DNA from: an uncultured bacterium
GTDB lineage: Bacteria > Myxococcota_A > UBA796 > CAJQPC01
Length of the DNA: 54,064 nt
Assembly: GCA_905480105.1 (NCBI GenBank)
Contig: CAJQPC010000015.1
Span: 1-54,064 of the forward strand
Direction: 5' to 3'
Part shown: one piece after another, positions 41,635 to 48,710 of the stretch
Numbering within the stretch: position 1 is the first letter of the stretch
Layout of the letters: each line of letters starts with the position of its first letter
The notes under the pieces: generated by a model
What the model was told of the DNA's origin: nothing
Database searches by the model: none
What the model saw: only the letters and a program-made list of their open reading frames with translations
Made by a program: the position numbers and the translations under genes

Positions 41635-43403
41635 GGCCTTGGCGCGGGCGGAGGGGGGGCCATTCTCATGAGAACGGCCATGGCTCCGGTCACCCTCTCG
41701 GAGGATTCCTGCCACTCGCCGAGAGCCTTGGCATGGCGTTCGTGTGCCCGGCCCAAGTCTTGGATTTGTAGCTCCAGCGAGCGTCGCTTGAGTTCTTCGG
41801 CGGGATCGGTGTTTGGGGGCAGCATGCGAAGCTCGTCCAGCATGGCGTCACTGAGCTGCTTGGATGCCACGAGACGGAGCTGTGGGTCGCTGGTCTCAGT
41901 CGCTTTGATCAAGGCCTGCAAGGCTGGCCCCCTTGCGCTGATTGCTGCCAGCTCAGTGGCCATTTCTTCTTGGCTTAGCACCGCTTGGGCGAGCTGATCT
42001 TCGGCGCTTTCGTAAGCTTGGCTAGCACCCTGCACCGCATCTTGCCCCGTGAGTCCACCCAGGTAGCCGATGCCCATCATGAGCAGCACCGGGACCGCCA
42101 AGTAGCGCATGGTGTTTCCCAAGAGCGTCAGCGATTGCCACAAAGAGCTCCGCATCCAGTTGTCGGTTTGCGGCTCGGTCTCCTCTGCGCTGGATTCTTG
42201 TTGCTCTGGGTACTCCGAATCTTGGGTGTCCACAGAGAGGGTCAGGAGTTCTTGGCTGAGGAGTTCGATGTTGGGGGCGCGCAGTCCGTATCGGTCCTCT
42301 GCAGACAATGAGTCGCGCGCATCGTCGTAGTCGGGAGTTGACTGCAAGGTCACCTGTGCCTGCGTTGTCCCAGAGGGCATGGCCCCGTGCTTTTTCACCA
42401 AGGGCGGTGTTTGTTTGGAGGGGAGCTGAGAGGAGGTCGACCTGGAGTCGGGTGGCGGCCCCTCTTCCCGAAGCCTTGGGTCCTCCTCGTCTGGAGCCAG
42501 CGCGACCACGGGGACGAGTGTGGTGTTTCGCACCGGGGGGGCCTCGCCGGGGGGTACGAACGCCACCCCCTCCGGCGGCGGCACGATGTTGACCGGGATG
42601 CCCAGGGCATGGGCGAATCCCTCCACGTCGTCAAAACGGGCTTGGGTATCGAGATCCAGGGCGCGCTCCACGACCTCGATGATTCGGCGCGGGGTAGAGG
42701 GAGCATGCACGGACAAGGGAGTAAAGGCGCCGGATGCAGTGGCGTCGAGGAGGCCTCTGAGATCGGTACCAGGAAAGGCTGGCTTTCCGCCCACAAGCTC
42801 GTACAACAAGGCGCCCAAGGCGAAGATGTCGGCCTGTCGGGTGAAGGTGGCGGAGTCGGTGATCTGCTCTGGGGCCAGGTAGCCGGAGACCGTGGGTGTG
42901 CCACCCCAAGCCTCTTGGCTTGTCCTTCCAAACTTGGCGATGCCGAAGTCGGCAACCTTGGCGATGACCGTGTCGCCTTGCGAGGTAAGCAGCACCTTGG
43001 CCGGCTTTATGTCTCGGTGGAGGATGCCGGCGGCGTGAGCAGTCCCCACGGCCCCCAGGATCTGGGAGAACAGGACCAGGGCTTCTTGGAGCTCCATGGC
43101 CCCGTCTTCTTGGATGCAGTCGGACAGGGAGAAGCCCCCGACGAACTCTGCAACCAAGCCGACTTCGCCGTTGGACTGGAACACCTTGGTGATAGCGACC
43201 ACGTTGGGGTGTCTGAGGCGTATCTGGACGCGGCCTTCCTGCAGCAAACGCTCCTTCAGACGGGGGGTGGGCGCGCTCAGAAACCTGATTGCATGGTGGG
43301 TCCCCAGATGCAGGTGACGCGCCAACCACAGGGTGGCCAAGTCGCTTTTGCCCAGGAGGCTTAGCAGCTCAAAACACTCGACGATGTCGCCAACTTGGCG
43401 CAA
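41631..43403 (-). CDS. Transmembrane Ser/Thr kinase-like protein, predicted pseudokinase
   Basis: A 590-residue protein. The kinase fold covers residues 8-270, with HRD at 129-131, DFG at 152-154, an APE motif and the DIFALG helix. Key residues are changed: the glycine loop reads LLGKSDLATLWLA, the beta-3 Lys of VAIK is Arg40 (HHAIRFL), and the Mg-binding Asn of HRDxKPxN is Lys136 (HRDIKPAKVLL). Such changes normally abolish ATP use, so I predict a pseudokinase. A long disordered linker (about 280-425) leads to one membrane segment at about 434-450 and a helical outer domain. TTG start at 43403 with AAGG 9 bases before it. Confidence 0.85.
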   Translation of the reverse strand: MRQVGDIVECFELLSLLGKSDLATLWLARHLHLGTHHAIRFLSAPTPRLKERLLQEGRVQIRLRHPNVVAITKVFQSNGEVGLVAEFVGGFSLSDCIQEDGAMELQEALVLFSQILGAVGTAHAAGILHRDIKPAKVLLTSQGDTVIAKVADFGIAKFGRTSQEAWGGTPTVSGYLAPEQITDSATFTRQADIFALGALLYELVGGKPAFPGTDLRGLLDATASGAFTPLSVHAPSTPRRIIEVVERALDLDTQARFDDVEGFAHALGIPVNIVPPPEGVAFVPPGEAPPVRNTTLVPVVALAPDEEDPRLREEGPPPDSRSTSSQLPSKQTPPLVKKHGAMPSGTTQAQVTLQSTPDYDDARDSLSAEDRYGLRAPNIELLSQELLTLSVDTQDSEYPEQQESSAEETEPQTDNWMRSSLWQSLTLLGNTMRYLAVPVLLMMGIGYLGGLTGQDAVQGASQAYESAEDQLAQAVLSQEEMATELAAISARGPALQALIKATETSDPQLRLVASKQLSDAMLDELRMLPPNTDPAEELKRRSLELQIQDLGRAHERHAKALGEWQESSERVTGAMAVLMRMAPPPPAPRP

Positions 43404-43438
43404 ATCATGGACCTTGCTTCACGGTGACTATAGCGTTT

Positions 43439-44359
43439 TTAGGCGCGAACACGGGTTCCGCGTTTACCAGCCATTGCGTCTGCGAAGCTCTCTGGAGAGG
43501 TGATGAGCACCTCTTGACCGCCTCGCTTCAAAAAATCCAATGCCGCTTCGATTTTTGGTCCCATAGAGCCAGGTGGAAACTGGCCCGCGGCTTGGTAGGT
43601 GCGCAGCTCTGCTGCAGTGACGTGCGACAACGCGCGGACTTGGGGGGTGGCGAAGTCCAACATGACCTCGTCTACACCCGTCAGAATGACCAGGATCGGC
43701 GCGCGTAGGTGCGCGGCGAGTAGAGCGCTGGCTCGGTCCTTGTCGATCACGGCCTCTACCGTCACACGCTCCCCGTGGATGTCGATCATAGGCACGCCGC
43801 CCCCGCCACAGGCTAAGACGACATGTCCTGCCTCCAGCAGGATGCGGGCTGCGTCCAGGTCTAAAATCTCGATGGGCTTGGGAGATGGAACAACCCTGCG
43901 CCAGCCACGGCCGGGGTCTTCTTTCACCTGCCAACCAAGGGTCTGAGCCCGTAGCTTGGCCTCGTCTTCTAAGTAGAATCGACCTACGAACTTGGTTGGC
44001 GCTTGAAAGTCGGGGTCCTCGGCGCTGACCAAGACGCGTGTGAGAACTGCGCTGACTGCCCTGCCTAGCTTGCTGAAGAGCGCTTGCTGGAGCACCAGGC
44101 CGATCTGACCTTGTGTGGCTGCAACGGCGACATCCAGAGGGACGGGGGGCACTTCGTTCGCGCAAAGGTCCGAGCGCAGGAGAATGCGGCCAACTTGTGG
44201 GCCGTTGCCGTGGGTGACTACGAGCTCGGTGTCAGCGGGTAGAGCGGACAGAACACGGGCGACCTGGTGGGCACAGGACAACTGCTGGGCCGTGGTTCCA
44301 GTCTCCCCGGGTTTGATCAGGGCGTTGCCCCCCAGTGCGACGACGATGCGTTGACCCAC
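43439..44359 (-). CDS. arcC: Carbamate kinase
   Basis: A 306-residue amino acid kinase-fold enzyme. Motifs are VVALGGNALIKPG at the N-terminus, VTHGNGPQVG, VLACGGGGVPM, VIDKDRASALLA and GSMGPKIEAAL. It interconverts carbamoyl phosphate plus ADP with carbamate plus ATP, normally the last step of the arginine deiminase route. No arcA or arcB lies in the window, so the pathway cannot be confirmed. GTG start with GGAG about 5 bases upstream. Confidence 0.93.
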   Translation of the reverse strand: MGQRIVVALGGNALIKPGETGTTAQQLSCAHQVARVLSALPADTELVVTHGNGPQVGRILLRSDLCANEVPPVPLDVAVAATQGQIGLVLQQALFSKLGRAVSAVLTRVLVSAEDPDFQAPTKFVGRFYLEDEAKLRAQTLGWQVKEDPGRGWRRVVPSPKPIEILDLDAARILLEAGHVVLACGGGGVPMIDIHGERVTVEAVIDKDRASALLAAHLRAPILVILTGVDEVMLDFATPQVRALSHVTAAELRTYQAAGQFPPGSMGPKIEAALDFLKRGGQEVLITSPESFADAMAGKRGTRVRA

Positions 44360-44449
44360 TCACTCTCCTGCCCTCGAAGGCTACACCATCGGCGGGGAGG
44401 GGTGTTCCGTATGCCCTGACCCGTTAGGGGGCGCACCAATCGAGGAAGC

Positions 44450-45727
44450 ATGGAACAAACGCCGCTGATGATCGTCGATACTTCAGAAAAACTGGAGGAG
44501 ATGGTCAAGCTTATCGCCGACGAGCCAGTCATAGGGATCGATACCGAGGCGGACTCCATGTACGCCTATCAAGAGAAAGTGTGCTTGGTCCAGTTCTCTG
44601 ATCGGACCAATGACTACATTGTCGACCCCCTTGCGGGCTTCTCTTTGGAGCCGCTGGCTCCTTTCATGTCCGACCCCAATGTGGTCAAGATCTTCCATGG
44701 GGCGGACTACGATGTGGTCTCCATGAAGCGGGACTTTGGGTTTGAGTTCCGCAATATCTTCGACACGATGATCAGCGCGCAGCTGCTGGAGATGCCCAAG
44801 GTGGGCTTGGCCGATCTAGTTGGCCATTACTTCGCGGTCCCCATGGATAAGAAGTACCAGACCCACAACTGGGCAGAGCGGCCCTTGTACCCAGAGCACC
44901 TGTATTATGCCCGGGGAGACACCCACTTCCTGCTGGCAATCCGCGAGATGTTTGTTCGGAAGCTGAAGAAGATGGGCCGCATGCACATCGCAGAAGAGGA
45001 GTTCGAGCTCCTCGAAGAGCGCACATGCAACCCAGCCATTCCTCCTGAACTGCGCTTCATGAAAACCAAGGGCATCAATCGGCTGGATCCGCTGGCACAG
45101 CGGGTCTTCCGCTCCCTCTACCTGCTCCGGGACCGCCACGCCTCGCGCATGAATCGTCCCCCCTACAAGGTCATGCCCGATCAAGTGCTCATGAAGTTGG
45201 CCGAAGCGCGCCCAAGTGATCTGGACGAACTGTCGCGGCACGTTCGGGCCAAGAGCTCGATGGTGCGTCGTTACGGCGAGGAGATGGTCCAGGCCATCGC
45301 GGAAGGCCTGGCCACGTCCGATGAGCTGCCCGACGTTCCGAAGAAGGTTCGTTCCGGCACTTCGGCCCGATACGGCAGCCGCGAAGTAGAGCGTCTGTTT
45401 AATGTTCTGAAAGAGTGGCGAAAAAGCGTGCTGAAGCGGGACGCTGTTCCGATGGTGCTGATCGCCAGCAATACACAGCTAAGGGCCATCGCGGGCTTTA
45501 GGCCGACCAGCATTGAGGAACTTTCCGGTCTGGAGGAGGTTCGAAACTGGCAGGTGGAGCTCTACGGCCAGGAACTGCTGGACATGGTCCTCGCCTTCGA
45601 GGAAAAGCTTCCGTCCAGGTCGCAACGCTCGTCCAGCTCGGCCGACGCCAAAAAGGGTCGCCGACGTCGTAAGCGCCGTGACGATTCGGTCCCGAACTCG
45701 GATTCCGCGCCACAGGAGCAAGAGTGA
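44450..45727 (+). CDS. rnd: Ribonuclease D-type 3'-5' exoribonuclease
   Basis: A 425-residue protein. The DEDD-type exonuclease domain (about 5-190) has IGIDTEADSM with the catalytic Asp and Glu, then FHGADYDVVSM, and YYARGDTHFLL with the last Asp. An HRDC domain follows at about 215-295 (LYLLRDRHASRMNRPPYKV). A second HRDC-like segment near 315-390 and a basic tail (KKGRRRRKRRD) follow, which may help RNA binding. RNase D trims tRNA and other RNA 3' ends. The stop overlaps the ridA start. Confidence 0.9.
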   Translation: MEQTPLMIVDTSEKLEEMVKLIADEPVIGIDTEADSMYAYQEKVCLVQFSDRTNDYIVDPLAGFSLEPLAPFMSDPNVVKIFHGADYDVVSMKRDFGFEFRNIFDTMISAQLLEMPKVGLADLVGHYFAVPMDKKYQTHNWAERPLYPEHLYYARGDTHFLLAIREMFVRKLKKMGRMHIAEEEFELLEERTCNPAIPPELRFMKTKGINRLDPLAQRVFRSLYLLRDRHASRMNRPPYKVMPDQVLMKLAEARPSDLDELSRHVRAKSSMVRRYGEEMVQAIAEGLATSDELPDVPKKVRSGTSARYGSREVERLFNVLKEWRKSVLKRDAVPMVLIASNTQLRAIAGFRPTSIEELSGLEEVRNWQVELYGQELLDMVLAFEEKLPSRSQRSSSSADAKKGRRRRKRRDDSVPNSDSAPQEQE

Positions 45728-46101
45728 AGCAGGTGCGAACAGATGAGGCCCCGGCCGCCATTGGCCCCTACAGCCAGGCCATCGTGCACGGCGGACTCGT
45801 CTATTGCTCCGGACAGATCGCGCTGGACCCCAGCAGCGGCACCTTAGTCCAGGGGGATGTGCAGACCGAGACTCGCTTGGTTCTCAAGAACCTTTCTGCA
45901 GTGCTTAACAAAGCCGGCAGCGGGCTGAATCGGGTCATCAAGGTCACGGTGTTTCTCAAGGACCTTGGTGACTTTACTGCGGTCAACCAGGTCTACGCAG
46001 AAGCCTTTGGCGAGCACCGGCCCGCACGGGCTTGTGTCGAGGTTGCTCGGCTCCCCCGGGACGTGCGTGTAGAGATTGATTGTGTTGCTGCAGTGACCTG
46101 A
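45724..46101 (+). CDS. ridA: RidA/YjgF/YER057c-family enamine/imine deaminase
   Basis: A 125-residue trimeric protein that hydrolyses reactive 2-aminoacrylate-type enamines. Motifs are IGPYSQAIVHGGLVYCSGQI, VIKVTVFLKDLGDF, YAEAFGEHRPARACVEV with the substrate-binding Arg, and the C-terminal VEIDCVAAV. The GTG start at 45724 overlaps the end of rnd by 4 bases. Confidence 0.93.
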   Translation: MKQVRTDEAPAAIGPYSQAIVHGGLVYCSGQIALDPSSGTLVQGDVQTETRLVLKNLSAVLNKAGSGLNRVIKVTVFLKDLGDFTAVNQVYAEAFGEHRPARACVEVARLPRDVRVEIDCVAAVT

Positions 46102-46199
46102 GGGTCAAACCCTATCCGGGAGGTCTTGCGCAGGAACCCCTGCTTGCGCTATACCGTCCCGTCCAAGCGTCTCCAACCTGGCGCCACCCGAGGTATTTC

Positions 46200-46820
46200 A
46201 TGCGTGCCCTTTCCACCCTGATTGGTGCTTGCCTTCTGGCCGGCTCAGCGCTGGTGTCCACCCCTGCTCTCGCGGGTGGTGTGGGCCTGATTGGCGGTGG
46301 CGGTATGGGAAGTACACCCATTTACGCCTACTCAGACAATCAAACCAATCCCTACATCATCAACCAGCTGCGGCCCCGAACAGGGCTTGGTGCACAGTTG
46401 GTTCTCGGCGATCGGGATGATCGCTTTGTCGGGGTGGGGCGCTTCTACTGGCAGGCGCAGCTCCCTCAGACGGCAGACGGCGTCGAGGACGCTGCGAGGG
46501 AGCTTGGTGCAGATGGGCCAATTCAGTACGCGATCAACACCGAGACCGTGAATTCGGGAATTGGTACCGCCGGTATCCAGTGGGGCATCTGGGGGGACCG
46601 AACGGGCGGCCTGGCCATCAACGCCTTGACCTGTATCGGTGCCGGAATCATGACTGCCGATGCGCGTGAGTTCCTCGTCTTGGAGATGGGTCCCGGCGTG
46701 CAGTATTCGCTGAACAAGCGCATTCAGGTGAACGCAGAGGTTCTGTACCAGGCCCGTTACCGCAAGGGCTTTGCCCACGCAGTGACCGGAACCGTCGGCG
46801 CTCGTTACCTGTTTGACTGA
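46200..46820 (+). CDS. Putative outer-membrane or secreted protein
   Basis: A 206-residue protein with a signal peptide (STLIGACLLAGSALVSTP, cleavage expected after ALAG). The ATG at 46200 has GAGG 7 bases upstream; the longer open frame from 46080 overlaps ridA. The mature part is rich in Gly, Tyr and Trp with alternating polar and hydrophobic residues (FVGVGRFYWQAQLPQ, YRKGFAHAVTGTVGARYLF), and ends in Phe-Asp rather than a terminal Phe. A small beta-barrel is likely but not certain. Confidence 0.6.
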   Translation: MRALSTLIGACLLAGSALVSTPALAGGVGLIGGGGMGSTPIYAYSDNQTNPYIINQLRPRTGLGAQLVLGDRDDRFVGVGRFYWQAQLPQTADGVEDAARELGADGPIQYAINTETVNSGIGTAGIQWGIWGDRTGGLAINALTCIGAGIMTADAREFLVLEMGPGVQYSLNKRIQVNAEVLYQARYRKGFAHAVTGTVGARYLFD

Positions 46821-46897
46821 GAGCTTCGGCTTTGTTGCCGGAATGATTCGGGACCGCGCTCGCTGCCTGACCTAAATGGGGTTGGACAGGAGGCGGC

Positions 46898-47701
46898 GTG
46901 CGCGATTCCCAATACCAAACACTGCCCGTTCCCGGTCAGGGCGTGGCCCATCACTATGGGTCGGGGGTCAACATTCTCTCGCAGCCTTGGGCGATGAGTC
47001 TGTTGACTGAGCTGTGTAGGCCAGAGACCACTCAGCCGCGCTTTAATCAGCTGCTCACGATGCTCTTCGACTGGATGCTGCCGGAGATTGTCGGGCGGGA
47101 GCTGTCCAAGCGAAGTGTCCGGCGCAGCACGCGCATGCCTCAGGGGGTTTACGAAGGAGAGATCGTTGATCCCTCCCAAGGCGTTGTGGTGGCCGCTATG
47201 GCCCGCGGAGGTATCCCTCCGGCACAAAGGTTCTATGACGGGCTAAACCAGCTTCTGGACCCCACTGGGGTGCGTCAGGACCATCTGTTCATGGCTCGGA
47301 AGACCGACAGTTCGGGCCATGTGGTGGGTGTAGACGTGTCCGGCTCCAAGCTGGGTGGTGGGGTGCAAGACGCCACGCTGCTCATTCCGGACCCCATGGG
47401 CGCCACTGGGGGTTCCATTGTGGAGACCCTGCGAATCTATCGGGACCAGGTCCAGGGCACCCCACGCCGTTTGGTGTGCGCCCACTTGATCGTTACCCCT
47501 GAGTACCTAAAGCGTGTGTTGGGGGAGTTCCCCGATGCGCGCATCTACGCGGTTCGTCTGGACCGCGGTTTGTCCTCTCCCCAAGCTCTGGCGGCCGCGC
47601 CAGGAAAGCATTGGGACGAAGAGAAGGGCTTGGACGACCACGACTACATCGTGCCCGGCGCCGGCGGCCTGGGTGAACTGATGAACAACGCCTGGGTGTG
47701 A
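46898..47701 (+). CDS. upp: Uracil phosphoribosyltransferase, long form
   Basis: A 267-residue phosphoribosyltransferase. The PRPP loop reads LLIPDPMGATGGS, close to the DPMLATGGS of Upp, and the uracil-binding C-terminus is YIVPGAGGLGELMNNA. The segment VVVAAMARGGIPPAQRF matches the first PRPP contact. It is about 60 residues longer than the usual 208-residue enzyme, with extra sequence at the N-terminus and near 140-155. GTG start 4 bases after AGGAGG. Followed immediately by hpt. Confidence 0.82.
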   Translation: MRDSQYQTLPVPGQGVAHHYGSGVNILSQPWAMSLLTELCRPETTQPRFNQLLTMLFDWMLPEIVGRELSKRSVRRSTRMPQGVYEGEIVDPSQGVVVAAMARGGIPPAQRFYDGLNQLLDPTGVRQDHLFMARKTDSSGHVVGVDVSGSKLGGGVQDATLLIPDPMGATGGSIVETLRIYRDQVQGTPRRLVCAHLIVTPEYLKRVLGEFPDARIYAVRLDRGLSSPQALAAAPGKHWDEEKGLDDHDYIVPGAGGLGELMNNAWV

Positions 47702-47703
47702 GC

Positions 47704-48228
47704 ATGCAGCAAGAGCGACTCAAAGTCCTGTTGGACGAAGAAATATTAGCCCAGCGCGTCAAGGCCATGGGGCTAGAAATACGCCAAGTTTACGGCGATG
47801 TGCCCATCACGGTTATTGCCGTTCTCAAGGGCAGCTTCATGTTCATGGCGGACTTGGTGCGCGCCATTGGGGGCGACGTAAAAGTCGAGTTCCTTGGCGT
47901 GAGTAGCTACCACGGTGGCACACGGTCCACCGGCGCGGTGAAGATCACCCAGGATCTGCGGCACCCCATCGAGGGTCAGCACTGCTTGGTGGTCGAGGAC
48001 ATCGTCGATACCGGTCTGACGATGGACTACTTGCGGCGTTTGCTCGAAGTACGCGGGCCAAAGAGCCTGCGGGTGGCGACCCTGCTCGACAAGCCCAAAA
48101 ACCGGGAGATCGAAGTGGCCGTTGAGTTTGTGGGCTTCTCGATCCCCGACGAGTTTGTCGTGGGCTACGGGCTAGACTTGGGCGAGCTCTACCGGAACCT
48201 GCCCTATCTCGCGGTTTACACGCCCTAA
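47704..48228 (+). CDS. hpt: Hypoxanthine phosphoribosyltransferase
   Basis: A 174-residue purine salvage enzyme started at ATG 47704; a GTG two codons earlier (47698) overlaps upp and is also possible. Features are ITVIAVLKGSFMFMADLV, the flexible loop region SSYHGGTRSTG, the PRPP motif VVEDIVDTGLTM, and the C-terminal IPDEFVVGYGLDL. It converts hypoxanthine or guanine plus PRPP to IMP or GMP. With punA and upp nearby this makes a base-salvage neighbourhood. Confidence 0.94.
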   Translation: MQQERLKVLLDEEILAQRVKAMGLEIRQVYGDVPITVIAVLKGSFMFMADLVRAIGGDVKVEFLGVSSYHGGTRSTGAVKITQDLRHPIEGQHCLVVEDIVDTGLTMDYLRRLLEVRGPKSLRVATLLDKPKNREIEVAVEFVGFSIPDEFVVGYGLDLGELYRNLPYLAVYTP

Positions 48229-48242
48229 GGGGCCTGGTGAGC

Positions 48243-48710
48243 TCAGCTTCCGCTGTCTGACGCTGTGTCTCCAGTGTCCGTTGGGCTCTCGCCCAAGGTA
48301 AGCATCAAGGCGCTCTCGCTCACCCCGTGCAGGTTGAAGAGCTGCAGGTTGTATTGACCTGCAGTCAGATCAGGGGCGACGAAGCTGAGAGTTTCCACGC
48401 AGCTTAGGCAGTCCAAGTAGCAGGCATCGCAGTCTTCACCACAGGTCACACAGCCCTGTGTCGTCTTGCACGAGTCACAAGCCTCGCAGTCGGCTCGGGT
48501 CACATCGGTGACTTGAGCGGAGGACCCACCGATCCACAGCGCGCTGTCGGCGGCGGAACTCATGGGCTTACCGGTCAGAACAACCGTTTCACCTGGCAGG
48601 ACCTCTGTGGGAGTCAGCTCGCTGAGCGTGACCTGACAGGAGTAGAACACCTCGTCTGTGTCATCGCATGCCGTCAGGGTCCCAAAAAGGGCGAGGGTCA
48701 GGGTCCACAT
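48243..48710 (-). CDS. Lipoprotein with IPT/TIG-like domain and Cys-rich insertion
   Basis: A 155-residue lipoprotein; ATG at 48710 shares one base with the PBP1A stop (TGATG), so the two are coupled. The lipobox is TLTAC (Cys15). The body begins like an IPT/TIG fold, LSELTPTEVLPGETVVLTG, but a segment between about 90 and 125 contains ten cysteines in CEACDSC, GCVTCGEDCDAC and LDCLSC spacing. It ends in a Thr/Ser/Asp tail. The Cys cluster could bind metal or form disulfides. Longer frames starting upstream are shadows of PBP1A. Confidence 0.7.
   Translation of the reverse strand: MWTLTLALFGTLTACDDTDEVFYSCQVTLSELTPTEVLPGETVVLTGKPMSSAADSALWIGGSSAQVTDVTRADCEACDSCKTTQGCVTCGEDCDACYLDCLSCVETLSFVAPDLTAGQYNLQLFNLHGVSESALMLTLGESPTDTGDTASDSGS

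Noticed and set aside
42387..43364. A long plus-strand open frame of 325 codons opposite the kinase-like gene
   Set aside because: It lies wholly on the reverse strand of a clear kinase-fold gene and shows no domain; a GC-rich shadow.
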